The translations under genes and the position numbers were made by a program. From the NCBI RefSeq assembly GCF_003336245.1, contig NZ_QPHM01000001.1, positions 2,298,113 through 2,362,112 on the forward strand: a stretch of 64,000 nt of DNA, given 5' to 3'. Below the pieces are notes generated by a model, which was not told the DNA's origin, made no database searches, and saw only the letters and a program-made list of their open reading frames with translations. Source of the stretch: Haloplanus salinus. Lineage in GTDB: Archaea > Halobacteriota > Halobacteria > Halobacteriales > Haloferacaceae. Shown here piece by piece: positions 15,900 to 24,530 of the stretch. The first letter of the stretch is position 1, and the number at the start of each line of letters is the position of its first letter.

Positions 15900-16432
15900 T
15901 GGACGAATCTGACGTACTGGTACTTCTTCTGGCCGAGCTTCGCTCTCTTACGTCGGCTCCGGTCTTTCTCGAAGGGTCCGGCGATGAGCGGGCGGAGTCT
16001 CCGTCTGTGTCTATCGAGGACTACTTCACGACGCCGCTTCCCAACCGGAACGGGGCGCGGAAGTACGCGGGGCCTATCGTCGACGATCAAACTGGCGAGG
16101 AGACCGGGAAGGAGTATCACTTCTATTTCGAGTTTTCCGCTGATGTGATTGTTCGAGAAGACAGCGAGGAAGCCCGCGACGACTTGCTGGCGACGATTCT
16201 CCAGCATTTCGGCCCGCACGCTGATGATCCCCGTGGTCTCCACGCTGATCTATGCGAGCTGGAAATTGGATCAGCGTCGGCTCGGAGTGTTCCGTTCCGT
16301 GAACCCGACTGGTTCGAGGGCGGGCGCGATCTCCGGCTCGTCTATCTGACTCGTGTTACGACGGGTGGCGATACCCTCGAAACCATTGATCGGGTCATTG
16401 ACCCCGACTTCACCGTATCCCGCGATATCTGA
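15899..16432 (+). CDS. Tail terminator-like protein
   Basis: A 177-residue protein directly before the sheath gene, where tail-terminator proteins are commonly encoded. It has an N-terminal helix (VLVLLLAELRSLTSAPVFLE), alternating beta strands (YHFYFEFSADVIVRED), a helix (ARDDLLATILQHFGP) and a C-terminal strand (RDLRLVYLTRV), matching the alpha/beta fold of gpU/terminator proteins. It would cap the tube and sheath and join them to the head. Assigned by position and pattern only. Confidence 0.55.
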   Translation: MDESDVLVLLLAELRSLTSAPVFLEGSGDERAESPSVSIEDYFTTPLPNRNGARKYAGPIVDDQTGEETGKEYHFYFEFSADVIVREDSEEARDDLLATILQHFGPHADDPRGLHADLCELEIGSASARSVPFREPDWFEGGRDLRLVYLTRVTTGGDTLETIDRVIDPDFTVSRDI

Positions 16433-16468
16433 GCCCTGAGCGGCTGAGAAGCGCGTTTTTATCTTACT

Positions 16469-17758
16469 ATGGCAATCACTATTGGCAACTCTACCCTTCC
16501 GGGCGTCTACGTCCGGCAGGAGTCGAACAGCTCGGTCGGCATCAACACCACGGCCCCCGCGGATGTAGGGCTCGTTGGTGAGGCCGACCTTACGAACGGC
16601 ACGGCGAGCGCAAACACGCTCTATACTGTCACCACCGCACCACAGGCCACCCGCCTGTTCGGTGACTCTCCCCTCGGGCGAAACGTGGTTGGGGCGCTCC
16701 AGAACGGCGCGTACCCGATCTACGCGGTTGCGTGTGCGACCGTCGACGTGAGCGCGGAGGACATTTCGGGTCTCGGGACTACGAGTGGCACGTTCGAGAA
16801 CGGCCCGCTCGTCGAAGACGCGAGCACGATCAGCTTCACCGTTGACAGCACCTCGCTCTCGGCGGTTCTGACGCTTGACGACCCGTCGAGCAAGACGCCG
16901 GCTTCCGGTGAAGTCTACGTCAACGTCCACAGCGCCGAGTTCGAGCTCGACGCCGCCCCGAGTACGTCGGGGACGGTGGACTACTCGTATCTCGACTACA
17001 CGACGGCGCTCGGTGTGATGGAATCCGAGGCCGGTGACGTGATCGACTGGCTCGGGATTCTGAACGAGAACAGCGACGCCCGGAACACGCTTCAGGCGAC
17101 GGTCGGCTCTCTCAACGCGACGTTCAAGCCTACTATCGGCGTGGTAGGCGCTGGCACGTACATCTCGGACACGTCGACGTACACGAACCCGTTTGACGAC
17201 AGTCATATGCAGGTTCTCTACTGCCCGCGCAACTCCGACGGTGAATCTCTGGTCGGCGCGTACCTCGGTGTGCGTGGTCGGATCGGGATTGACCAGTCGG
17301 CTATGCGGAAGCGGCTCTCTGGCGTTGAGGGTCTACTTCGTAACCCGACGGATACGGAAAAGGCCGATCTCGACGCGGCTCACGTTGTCGTCATTGAGGC
17401 TGGCCCCCGCGGCCCGCGGATGATGAACGACCCGACGTGCGTCGACAACTCGAACACCGACGAGCTGGCCTACAACCACGGTCTTGCCCGCCTTCTCGGT
17501 GACTACATCACCCTAATTGTGGAGGAGATTTCGGACCCGTACATCGGGCGTCTCCACACCCCGGCGGCCCGTTCCGCCCTTCGTGGTGAGGTGTCTCAGG
17601 CGATGCGGAACCTCCTGAACCTCAACGCGGTGACTGGTTTCGAGGTCTCCGTCGAGGAGATTTCCAGCACGCAGGCTCGCCTCACGGTGGGCGTTGGGCT
17701 GGCGAAGCCCCTGCGGAACATCGAGGCGGTCATTGTCGGCGGCGACGTGAGCGCCTGA
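16469..17758 (+). CDS. Contractile tail sheath protein
   Basis: The 429-residue product begins PGVYVRQES (the usual sheath start PGVYxxE), followed by TTAPADVGLVGEADL and a Rossmann-like segment, and ends with the conserved domain that docks on the tube (ARLLGDYITLIVEEISDPYIG, QAMRNLLNLNAVTGFEVSVEE, LRNIEAVIVG). This marks the virus as a myovirus-type particle. The 36-bp gap before the gene contains the T-rich leader TTTTTATCTTACT. Confidence 0.92.
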   Translation: MAITIGNSTLPGVYVRQESNSSVGINTTAPADVGLVGEADLTNGTASANTLYTVTTAPQATRLFGDSPLGRNVVGALQNGAYPIYAVACATVDVSAEDISGLGTTSGTFENGPLVEDASTISFTVDSTSLSAVLTLDDPSSKTPASGEVYVNVHSAEFELDAAPSTSGTVDYSYLDYTTALGVMESEAGDVIDWLGILNENSDARNTLQATVGSLNATFKPTIGVVGAGTYISDTSTYTNPFDDSHMQVLYCPRNSDGESLVGAYLGVRGRIGIDQSAMRKRLSGVEGLLRNPTDTEKADLDAAHVVVIEAGPRGPRMMNDPTCVDNSNTDELAYNHGLARLLGDYITLIVEEISDPYIGRLHTPAARSALRGEVSQAMRNLLNLNAVTGFEVSVEEISSTQARLTVGVGLAKPLRNIEAVIVGGDVSA

Positions 17759-17781
17759 ATTAGCGGTTTTCTCTCTCTATT

Positions 17782-18210
17782 ATGACTGAACAAACGGAAG
17801 CGGCGGCGCAGATTGTAGTTTCGGTCGGCAACGAGGAAGTTGTCGTCGCTGATCTTCAGACGCGCTCCGAATACGACATTGAACGGCACTACGGGTCGGG
17901 CTCGAAGGTCCCTTCGGGCTACTCCGTGAAGATGATTGAGCACGGCGGCTCTATGCGGCTAAAGGGCAACCGGCTCGATCTGAACGAACTCCTGTTCTAT
18001 CAGTCCGAGGCGGAAATCCCGTCCGGGCGCGATGGACAGGGTAAGGAAGTGGGCGATCCCAAGCCCGCGACTATCACCGTTCTGCATATGAACGGCACGA
18101 CCGACGAATACTACGAAGTTCTCGTCACCACTCGCGGCTTTGAGTTCTCGGAGGGTGAGACCGCCGAGACTTCCTACGAGTGGATTGCGATGGGTTCCTC
18201 GTTCGACTGA
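17782..18210 (+). CDS. Tail tube protein
   Basis: The gene follows the sheath gene, as tube genes do in contractile systems. The 142-residue product is beta-rich: IVVSVGNEEVVVADLQTRSE, a region containing EHGGSMRLKGNRLDLNELL, and a late TTRGFEFSEGETAETSYEW, which resembles the end of the tube beta-barrel. It polymerises into the inner tail tube. The start is preceded by the pyrimidine-rich leader TTTTCTCTCTCTATT. Confidence 0.8.
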   Translation: MTEQTEAAAQIVVSVGNEEVVVADLQTRSEYDIERHYGSGSKVPSGYSVKMIEHGGSMRLKGNRLDLNELLFYQSEAEIPSGRDGQGKEVGDPKPATITVLHMNGTTDEYYEVLVTTRGFEFSEGETAETSYEWIAMGSSFD

Positions 18211-18247
18211 GCGGATAGCGCGGCAACTACAATTTTCTTTATACTAA

Positions 18248-18754
18248 ATGACTGATTCTTCCCTTCCTATCGACACCGACAGCGACAGCGACGGCGACCG
18301 CCCCGAGAAGTCTCTCCGCAAGCTGACCGAGCTGATGATGCGCGGCTCTGGTTTCCGCGAGGAGAAGGAGGTTGAGGTATTCGGCGGAGCGGTCACGCTC
18401 GTTTTCAAGCCGATCCCCGACCGCGACTACATTCCGATGATGGTCGCTCTGGAGGAACACCTCGGCATCGAGGCCGACGACGCAATGGGCGACATTGAGG
18501 AGGCGCTGGCTGACGCGGAAACCACCGCTGAAGTCGATCTCTCTGTGTTCGACACCGACTTCATTGACCTGATGTACGAGATGGTTCGTCTTGGCATCGA
18601 CGGTGAGGCGATGGGTGGCGACGAGGAAATGGTCGATGAATTGCTTGAGAACGCGGTCGGCGGCTATGTGCTGGAGTGGGCGTTCGAGGTGATGGAGCTC
18701 ACGGGCAACCTGATGGACGCCAAGCGTTTTCGTGGCGGAAGGAACCGGGAGTAG
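18248..18754 (+). CDS. Tail assembly chaperone, first frame (gpG-like)
   Basis: A 168-residue acidic protein between tube and tape-measure genes, the invariant place of tail-assembly chaperones. It has an acidic N terminus (DTDSDSDGDRPEK), EVEVFGGAVTLVFKPIPDRDYIPMM and helical acidic segments. It overlaps the next frame, which begins at 18732 in the +1 phase. The overlap CGT TTT CGT GGC allows tRNA-Phe to slip from TTT to TTC, giving a gpG-gpT-like fusion. The chaperone pair would bind the tape measure during tail assembly. Confidence 0.75.
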   Translation: MTDSSLPIDTDSDSDGDRPEKSLRKLTELMMRGSGFREEKEVEVFGGAVTLVFKPIPDRDYIPMMVALEEHLGIEADDAMGDIEEALADAETTAEVDLSVFDTDFIDLMYEMVRLGIDGEAMGGDEEMVDELLENAVGGYVLEWAFEVMELTGNLMDAKRFRGGRNRE

Positions 18755-19049
18755 TTTTCTCTCGGCGCTTGAGCTCGGGATCGGCCTCGATGGGGTAGAG
18801 TCTCAGGGCGATTTGATTGCGTTTCAGCGGCTCGTTCTTGGCTTAGAGTCCGAGCGGCGGGCGAAGGAGCTTGAGGAGGAGGCCGCGGTTCCCAATGACT
18901 CCGGCTTTTCTGACGCACGGATGAATACCGGCTACCAGCCCGGCGGCGGTGGTCGGCGGGTAGAGACCCGCTCGTACACGAATATGAGCGAACAGACCGG
19001 CAAATCGCCGGAACAGCTTATCGAGGAATACAGACAACGAAATGACTGA
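18732..19049 (+). CDS. Tail assembly chaperone, second frame (gpT-like; likely expressed by +1 frameshift)
   Basis: This 105-codon frame starts with GTG at 18732 inside the end of the preceding chaperone gene and overlaps the tape-measure start by 8 bases. Its middle is an acidic helix (SERRAKELEEEAAVP); the C terminus (EQTGKSPEQLIEEYRQRND) resembles the end of gpT-like domains that contact the tape measure. In lambda-like and contractile systems this part is made as a frameshift fusion. Whether the GTG is also used is unknown. Confidence 0.65.
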   Translation: MAEGTGSSFLSALELGIGLDGVESQGDLIAFQRLVLGLESERRAKELEEEAAVPNDSGFSDARMNTGYQPGGGGRRVETRSYTNMSEQTGKSPEQLIEEYRQRND

Positions 19050-20529
19050 TATTGTAGAGATCATCGTCGCCATTAAGGACGAGTTCTCTCGCCAGATCAA
19101 CGACTTAGATCGGAAGCTGACCGGGCTCGAAAAGCACCGGAACAAGAACGTCAACGTCGATGTTAACGGCTTCGCGCAGATCGAGCGAATGAACCGCCAC
19201 CTCAACTGGATGGCGAGAGATCGGGTGGCGAACGTCTACATCAATCGGATGGGGCAACGGGCTCCCGGTGGTGGTGTTCTTTCCGGTGGTCCCGTCGTCT
19301 CGATTGGCCGAGCTGGCGGAATGGCACACCGCGCACAGCGATCCCTCGGGAAAGTTGGTCTCCGTGCGGTGAGGGCTCAGGATATGCTCGCTGATTCGTT
19401 CGGGCGTATGCGCTCGTCGCTGTCCCGCCTGATCCCGTCCTACCACCTCTGGATTGCACTTGTTTCCGCCGTTCTCCCGGTGCTAATTGTGCTGGCGACG
19501 GCGGCCTTCGGTGTCGCGGCGGCCTTCGCGGCGATTGCCGTGGCCGGGGCGGGGCTGATCGGCCTCGGTCTGATCGGACAGGGCAACTCGATGGCCGAAT
19601 CTTTTGCGCGGGCTCAGCAGTCCGTTCAGGAGTTTAAGAGCGAGCTGTACGACGTTTTCAAGCCCGTCGCTCAGCAGTTCGCTCCGTTCGCTGATCGGTT
19701 CCTCGAAAACGCCCCCGAACGGATGCTCCCGCTCGCACGGGCGCTTGAGAGTCTTCGGCGGTTCGAGGATTACGTTGAGCGAGCGTTCGGCGGTCTCGTA
19801 GACTGGACGGCGATGGCGATTACGGAGATGGCCGCGTTCCAAGATCAAATCGGGTTTATCTCTGATGTGTTCGGCCCGGCGGTCGGCTCCGCGTTCATCA
19901 ACTTCCTGAAGTTCGTTGTAACGGAAGCCTCTGAGAACGCCGCACTCATTATGCGCCTCGGTCGGGCGTTCGTAGCTATTCTAAAGCTCGTCTACGAAAT
20001 GTCGGTGGCTTTCTCGACGCTGGTTGCGGTGTTCTCTCCGCTCATTGAGATGGCGGTGTGGTTCGCTGACCTACTCGGGAATAAGTGGGTTATCGCGCTT
20101 CTCACCGTGATCGTCGCGGTGGCTGGTCTCGCGGCTGTCCTCTGGACGGTTCTGGCGGCTGGTGGAGCGGCGGCTGTCGGATTGATGCACGTTATCACGG
20201 TCGTTCAGATTCTCAACGCGAATCTCACGACTACGTTCATCCTACTGTCTGCGCTGACCGCGGGGCTAATGCTTCTCGTGGGTCTCGGCGCGGCGTATCT
20301 CGCGGTCGATCACCTTCAGCGCGATCTTCGAGAAGGCGGCTCGTTCGGTAGCGGCTACTCCCGCGGCTCGGCTGGTCTCCCCGGTCGGGCGTCGGCGGCA
20401 GGAGTTGGCACCGTCCAGAACACGTACAACGTAACGATCAACGGTGGGTCGAATCTCAGCGGCGCAGATGTGGCCTACCAGCTCAAACAGTACGAACGCG
20501 AGCGTGAAGCTCGTGAAAGGAACCAATAA
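19042..20529 (+). CDS. Tape measure protein (short)
   Basis: A 495-residue protein with an N-terminal helical stretch (DEFSRQINDLDRKLTGLEKH), a very hydrophobic segment at about 135-175 (LWIALVSAVLPVLIVLATAA and following), amphipathic helices, and a second hydrophobic region near 345-425 (KWVIALLTVIVAVAGLAAVL). This is the usual tape-measure composition: it fixes tail length and is later ejected. It is short, predicting a short tail. The C terminus (NTYNVTINGGSNL) resembles tape-measure ends exported with the genome. It follows the chaperone pair. Confidence 0.88.
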   Translation: MTDIVEIIVAIKDEFSRQINDLDRKLTGLEKHRNKNVNVDVNGFAQIERMNRHLNWMARDRVANVYINRMGQRAPGGGVLSGGPVVSIGRAGGMAHRAQRSLGKVGLRAVRAQDMLADSFGRMRSSLSRLIPSYHLWIALVSAVLPVLIVLATAAFGVAAAFAAIAVAGAGLIGLGLIGQGNSMAESFARAQQSVQEFKSELYDVFKPVAQQFAPFADRFLENAPERMLPLARALESLRRFEDYVERAFGGLVDWTAMAITEMAAFQDQIGFISDVFGPAVGSAFINFLKFVVTEASENAALIMRLGRAFVAILKLVYEMSVAFSTLVAVFSPLIEMAVWFADLLGNKWVIALLTVIVAVAGLAAVLWTVLAAGGAAAVGLMHVITVVQILNANLTTTFILLSALTAGLMLLVGLGAAYLAVDHLQRDLREGGSFGSGYSRGSAGLPGRASAAGVGTVQNTYNVTINGGSNLSGADVAYQLKQYEREREARERNQ

Positions 20530-20978
20530 TGGCTAATCAGCGATTTGAACTTTCTAACACTAACACGGTTTTTGCTCCACTCATTTACCCGGAGAAGATC
20601 GTCGTTCGGAAAGAGCGACGGAAGTCTCGACAACCGGGGTATTGTGAGGGCGAGGATGTAGCTGATATTGGCTCGAAGAACCGCGAGATCGACTTGAACG
20701 GTGTGATTATGGACTACGAGAAGGGGGCAATCGACGCGCTTCTCGACGAATCCGGCGATCTGGATTTGGTGGCCGACGAGTGGTCTGGAAAGGTTCAGGT
20801 TCTCGACGGTGAATACGAGCGGATTGCCTTCGAGACGTTTTCCTACCGGCTAAAGCTCGTCTCGACGGGCCTCGACGAAGACGGCGGCTCTCGTAACTCG
20901 GGTATTCTCGACGCAGGGGTTGCCGGATACAGCCTCGACTACATTGATAGTCTGATCCTCGACGGCGAGCTAAAATGA
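20529..20978 (+). CDS. Tail/baseplate protein
   Basis: A 149-residue protein placed between tape measure and hub, where contractile systems encode a LysM-like or baseplate-initiator protein. It has an N-terminal beta part (FAPLIYPEKIVVRKERRKSR), EDVADIGSKNREIDLNGVIM and LKLVSTGLDEDGG. The element SKNREIDLNGVI resembles small phage proteins that join tube and hub. It overlaps both neighbours by one and four bases. Family not certain. Confidence 0.6.
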   Translation: MANQRFELSNTNTVFAPLIYPEKIVVRKERRKSRQPGYCEGEDVADIGSKNREIDLNGVIMDYEKGAIDALLDESGDLDLVADEWSGKVQVLDGEYERIAFETFSYRLKLVSTGLDEDGGSRNSGILDAGVAGYSLDYIDSLILDGELK

Positions 20979-22366
20979 GCGCGTGTTCTCTGACGGGCCT
21001 CGTTGAAGTGCGCTTCCCGCTTTACGGGATTCGACTTCGGCCCGCAAAGCTCGATTATAAAAGCAACATCGGGGAGCTCGACTACGCCACGGTGGAGCTG
21101 ACGGTTGAAGCCGGTGAACTGCTCGATGAAGCCATTGAGCTCGCCGTTCACCCACAACCCGCCGAGATCGTCGTAGGAGACACCGTGTTGGCCCGGCTGG
21201 TAATCGACAATGAATCCCTTATCCTCGGGAGGGACAGCGCCACGGCCCGTCTGAAAGACGTGCGAACGGTGCTAACTCGCGGGGTTGTCTCTGGCGACTT
21301 CCCGATCATTACACTCGGTGAGGCCGTCGACTACGTTCTTCAGCAAGCCGTCGATCCCCACGGGTGTATCCCCGGTGTTCAATACACCGACGAAACTCTG
21401 GCCGGAGCCGTAGAGGAGCGGTATACAACGACGGTCGGGAAGGTGGCAAAGGCGGCGGGAACGCTCCAAGATACTATCTACGAGTACGTCCCGCAAGCCC
21501 GAATCATCAATGAGCTTCTGAATGGAACCCCCTTCGAGGCTCTAACGGGCGATGAATTGGCTGAGAAGGCGCACAACGTCGGGTCAATGGTCGGTCTACC
21601 CGGAGAGGTAGGCGGCTTCGTGTTCGAGGAGGTGTCGCCGGCTCAGGCCCTCCGACAGATCGAGGAAGTGTTTTCGCTTACCTCCGTCATTGAGCCCGAC
21701 GGGACGCTGACGGTCGGCCACCCGGAGGCGAAAGGGAAGTTGGTTCCAGCGTCTCCTCACCCGAACTCTCTGCGCGTTCTCTCTTACGACGTGACTGAGG
21801 GCACGGTTCCAGTTTCCACCGTTATTGTCGACGGGACGTACCGGCTTCTGTGGACTGGCGAAGATGGCAACAGAGGAGGCGCTATCGGGATGGTAAAGGG
21901 CCGTGCGGAAGCCTCGTGGACCGAAGAAGGCGACGGTCGCGTGGTTGAGGTTAACGCCGAGCGCGTGGACAACCAGATTACGTTGGCCCGGATTGCTGAC
22001 CGGGAGCTCCGGCGACACATCCACGACTTCGAGGGAGGATCGGTAACAGTGAACCCGCTTTCCTCGATGGCGGCGGAGGTCTCCCCATTCGACGTTCAGG
22101 TGGGAGATCACCTGTTTACGTTCGGGATTAAGCGGCGCTGTTCTACGGAGGAGTCTGAGGAGATTCCCTCTGAAATCTTCTCGATCAACGGCGTTCACCA
22201 CAAGTTCGACCCGCGGGATGGGTGGTCGCTGATTCTCCACGTCGGGAAGTTGGTTCCCGAGGAATCGGTCTCCGTGTCTTCGTTCATCTACTCCCCGGCT
22301 GACGACGAGTTCATCGACGCGGCAGAATACTACAAGAAGTACCCCAACCTCGCAAATGACGGATGA
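20975..22366 (+). CDS. Baseplate hub protein (gpD/gp27-like)
   Basis: The 463-residue product lies between a tail protein and the spike gene, as hub genes do. Strand-rich N-terminal part (TGLVEVRFPLYGIRL; IGELDYATVELTVEAGEL; AEIVVGDTVLARLVIDNES) and a C-terminal domain (MAAEVSPFDVQVGDHLFTFG; RDGWSLILHVGKL) fit the two tube-like domains of gpD/gp27. It would form the trimeric hub through which the genome leaves. The stop overlaps the spike start by 11 bases. Confidence 0.72.
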   Translation: MSACSLTGLVEVRFPLYGIRLRPAKLDYKSNIGELDYATVELTVEAGELLDEAIELAVHPQPAEIVVGDTVLARLVIDNESLILGRDSATARLKDVRTVLTRGVVSGDFPIITLGEAVDYVLQQAVDPHGCIPGVQYTDETLAGAVEERYTTTVGKVAKAAGTLQDTIYEYVPQARIINELLNGTPFEALTGDELAEKAHNVGSMVGLPGEVGGFVFEEVSPAQALRQIEEVFSLTSVIEPDGTLTVGHPEAKGKLVPASPHPNSLRVLSYDVTEGTVPVSTVIVDGTYRLLWTGEDGNRGGAIGMVKGRAEASWTEEGDGRVVEVNAERVDNQITLARIADRELRRHIHDFEGGSVTVNPLSSMAAEVSPFDVQVGDHLFTFGIKRRCSTEESEEIPSEIFSINGVHHKFDPRDGWSLILHVGKLVPEESVSVSSFIYSPADDEFIDAAEYYKKYPNLANDG

Positions 22367-22874
22367 TTCTCAGACGGAAGTCGGCTATGTCACTTCCGCG
22401 TACACCGCTGATGGTCGTGTGTTCGTGGACGTGGCGTTACCCCGACCGGGCGCGAATAAGCGTCGTGTCCCGTTTCTCCAGCTCGCTCCCGGTGTCGTAG
22501 TGACGCCGGCTGAAACTCAGCAAGTGCTCGTTCAGAAGCTCGCTGACGGAAACGTGATTGCGTATTTCCCGCTCACCGGCTCTACGAATCTCCCCGATCT
22601 CGGGGAGGGGGAGCTGGCGTTTGTCTTCGACAGCGAGACGGAGATTCGGGTGTCGCCGGGGGCGGGCGGTTCTCACCAAGTTTCGCTCAAAGCGTCTGGC
22701 GACCTGAATATTCACGCGACGGGCAATGTCAATGTGACCGGCGGCAACGTGTTCATTGACGGTATCGACTTCGACCAGCACACCCACACGTACAGCGACG
22801 ACACCATTAGCGACACCGGAGACGGGAGTGGGTCTCTGTCCTCGGCGTCGAAAACTACTGATCCCCCGCAATGA
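22356..22874 (+). CDS. Baseplate spike protein (gpV-like)
   Basis: A 172-residue protein with an N-terminal OB-like part (GYVTSAYTADGRVFVDVALP, VLVQKLADGNVIAYFPL), a narrow beta-helix (VSLKASGDLNIHATGNVNVT) and a tip with DFDQHTHTY. HxH motifs at the end of such spikes bind a metal ion in P2 gpV and related membrane-piercing spikes. A short Ser/Asp-rich tail follows, which is unusual as spike tips normally end near the metal site. It would pierce the cell envelope. Confidence 0.85.
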   Translation: MTDDSQTEVGYVTSAYTADGRVFVDVALPRPGANKRRVPFLQLAPGVVVTPAETQQVLVQKLADGNVIAYFPLTGSTNLPDLGEGELAFVFDSETEIRVSPGAGGSHQVSLKASGDLNIHATGNVNVTGGNVFIDGIDFDQHTHTYSDDTISDTGDGSGSLSSASKTTDPPQ

Positions 22875-23194
22875 TAGATGTTCGAGCAGACGACACGCTG
22901 GATATTGTTTTTATTCCCGGCGTGGATATTGATACCGTAACTGGCCGAGAAGCCGATGAACAGGCGCTCCGAATCGCGGTAATCGCGTTCTTCGAGCAGG
23001 TTATTGGCGAGATTGACCGCCCGACGATTATCCAGAAGATCGAGCTATACGCCCGGCGCGTTGTCGAGTCTCTGGAGTTCGTGGAGGAGATCGACAGTCT
23101 CCGGGTGGATTTCTCACCGACTGATCCCGACGTGGCCCGCGTCGAGGTGGTGTATGATACGGGCGAGGCGTTCGCGTTCGACGTGAATAACTGA
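22871..23194 (+). CDS. gp25/gpW-like baseplate wedge protein
   Basis: A 107-residue acidic protein after the spike gene, where lysozyme-like gp25/gpW is normal. It contains LRIAVIAFFEQVIGEI, a central IIQKIELYARRVVESLEFVEEIDSLRV and a last strand ARVEVVYDTGEAFAF, the pattern (helix, helix, EIxxVxV, strand) of gp25 proteins that start sheath polymerisation. Overlaps the preceding gene by four bases (ATGA). Confidence 0.7.
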   Translation: MIDVRADDTLDIVFIPGVDIDTVTGREADEQALRIAVIAFFEQVIGEIDRPTIIQKIELYARRVVESLEFVEEIDSLRVDFSPTDPDVARVEVVYDTGEAFAFDVNN

Positions 23195-23202
23195 TCTTTC
23201 TT

Positions 23203-24450
23203 ATGGCAACTTTAGTAGACGGCAGACTCCAGCCGGATAGCGTAGACGCTGTTCTGGAGGCGATGGTCAACGACTTCGAGGCGCAAGCCGGTGAGAACCT
23301 TCCTCCGGGTGTCGCCTCGGTTCTTCGGTCGGTCTATCGGCCTATCGCGGAACGGCTCGTTGAGGCACAGCAGACAGCGGCGCTCGTTCTGGACAGCGCC
23401 CAAATCGACCACGCTGAAGATGAGGCGCTTGATCTTCTGACGGCGCTGATCGGCGTGTCTCGTCGGAAGGCGGTGAAGGCCGAGGGGACGGTGACGCTTT
23501 CGAGGGCGTCGGCGGCCTCTCAGGACTACCCGATTCCGGCGGGGGCGGAGGTACAGACCAGCGGCAATGATCCCGTGGTGTTCGTCACGGCTGAGAGTGC
23601 GACACTCTCTACCGGAGAGACCTCGGTGGATGTGGCCGTGAAAGCGCGAACCGGCGGTGTCCGTGGAAACGTCGGCCCCGGAGCTATCAGCGTCCTTCGC
23701 TCTACCATTAGTGGAGTCGAGGAAGTCACAAACGCGAGCGAGACGACTGGTGGGCGGGATCGAGAGAACGACACCGAGCTTCGAGAGAGGGCGAAGGACA
23801 ACCTCTCCTCTGGCTCTCGCGCTTCGGCTTCCGCGCTGATCTCGGCGCTGATGGACGACGACGACGTGACGAGCGTTACCATCTTCATCAACGATTTGAA
23901 CGTGGCAAACGGTGACGGTCAACCCGGCCACTCGTTCGAGCTGGTTGTGGAAGCCCCGGACGAGGCGGCGGTTCTCAATCGGTTGGCCCAAGCAATTGCT
24001 GACACGAAGGCCGCTGGAGATACCTCGGTTGGTGGGTACTACGGGACGGCGAAGACGGGGACGGCGACGCTGGTGAACGGGCAGACAGAGACAATCAACT
24101 TCTCGCTCCCGACCGGCGTCCAAATCTACGTCGACATTGATATGACGGTCACGGAGGAGTACGCTGGCAACGACGCCGTGCGAGACTCCATCGTGCGATA
24201 CATCGGTGGCGTTCTGTCGACGGGAAATACTGACGATGGCCGGCTTTCCGTCGGCTCCGATGTGATCTATGGTTCCGTTGAGTACGCTATCCGCGACGTT
24301 ACCGGCGTCTACGACATTAACACGTTGGAAGTCGGGACGAGTGCAAGCCCGACCGGGACCACGAACATCTCGATTACGAACGGAGAGAAAGCGACGGCTA
24401 ACGCGACGGACGGCTCGATTACCTTCACGACGAGTGTGGTGACGCCGTGA
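23203..24450 (+). CDS. Baseplate J-like protein
   Basis: A 415-residue protein with the domains of the gpJ family: N-terminal helical part (DAVLEAMVNDFEAQAGENLP; RSVYRPIAERLVEAQQTAAL), the domain start RRKAVKAEGTVTLSR, PIPAGAEVQTSGNDPVVFVTAE, KARTGGVRGNVGPGAISVL, the signature GGRDRENDTELRERAKDNLS and a C-terminal domain with VQIYVDIDMTVTEEYAG. It forms the baseplate wedge arms. Overlaps the next frame by four bases (GTGA). Confidence 0.9.
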   Translation: MATLVDGRLQPDSVDAVLEAMVNDFEAQAGENLPPGVASVLRSVYRPIAERLVEAQQTAALVLDSAQIDHAEDEALDLLTALIGVSRRKAVKAEGTVTLSRASAASQDYPIPAGAEVQTSGNDPVVFVTAESATLSTGETSVDVAVKARTGGVRGNVGPGAISVLRSTISGVEEVTNASETTGGRDRENDTELRERAKDNLSSGSRASASALISALMDDDDVTSVTIFINDLNVANGDGQPGHSFELVVEAPDEAAVLNRLAQAIADTKAAGDTSVGGYYGTAKTGTATLVNGQTETINFSLPTGVQIYVDIDMTVTEEYAGNDAVRDSIVRYIGGVLSTGNTDDGRLSVGSDVIYGSVEYAIRDVTGVYDINTLEVGTSASPTGTTNISITNGEKATANATDGSITFTTSVVTP

Positions 24451-24530
24451 GCCTGAGTAACGGTGAAAAGCTCCTAACAGGGCTTCCCTTCTGGCTGAAC
24501 ACGGCGGAGAACTCTACGACCGCGACTTGA
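24447..24530 (+). CDS. N-terminal fragment of split gpI-like baseplate protein
   Basis: A 27-codon frame starts with GTG overlapping the gpJ stop (GTGA) and ends at TGA 24528-24530, which overlaps the ATG of the next frame (TGATG). The peptide MSLSNGEKLLTGLPFWLNTA is what would be expected as the N terminus of the following baseplate protein, which in related proteins reads as one chain (...LLxxLPxWL...LxxAFGxxxDRLD). A single-base change around 24525 would fuse them. It may be a mutation, a sequence error, or a translationally coupled split gene. Confidence 0.5.
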   Translation: MSLSNGEKLLTGLPFWLNTAENSTTAT

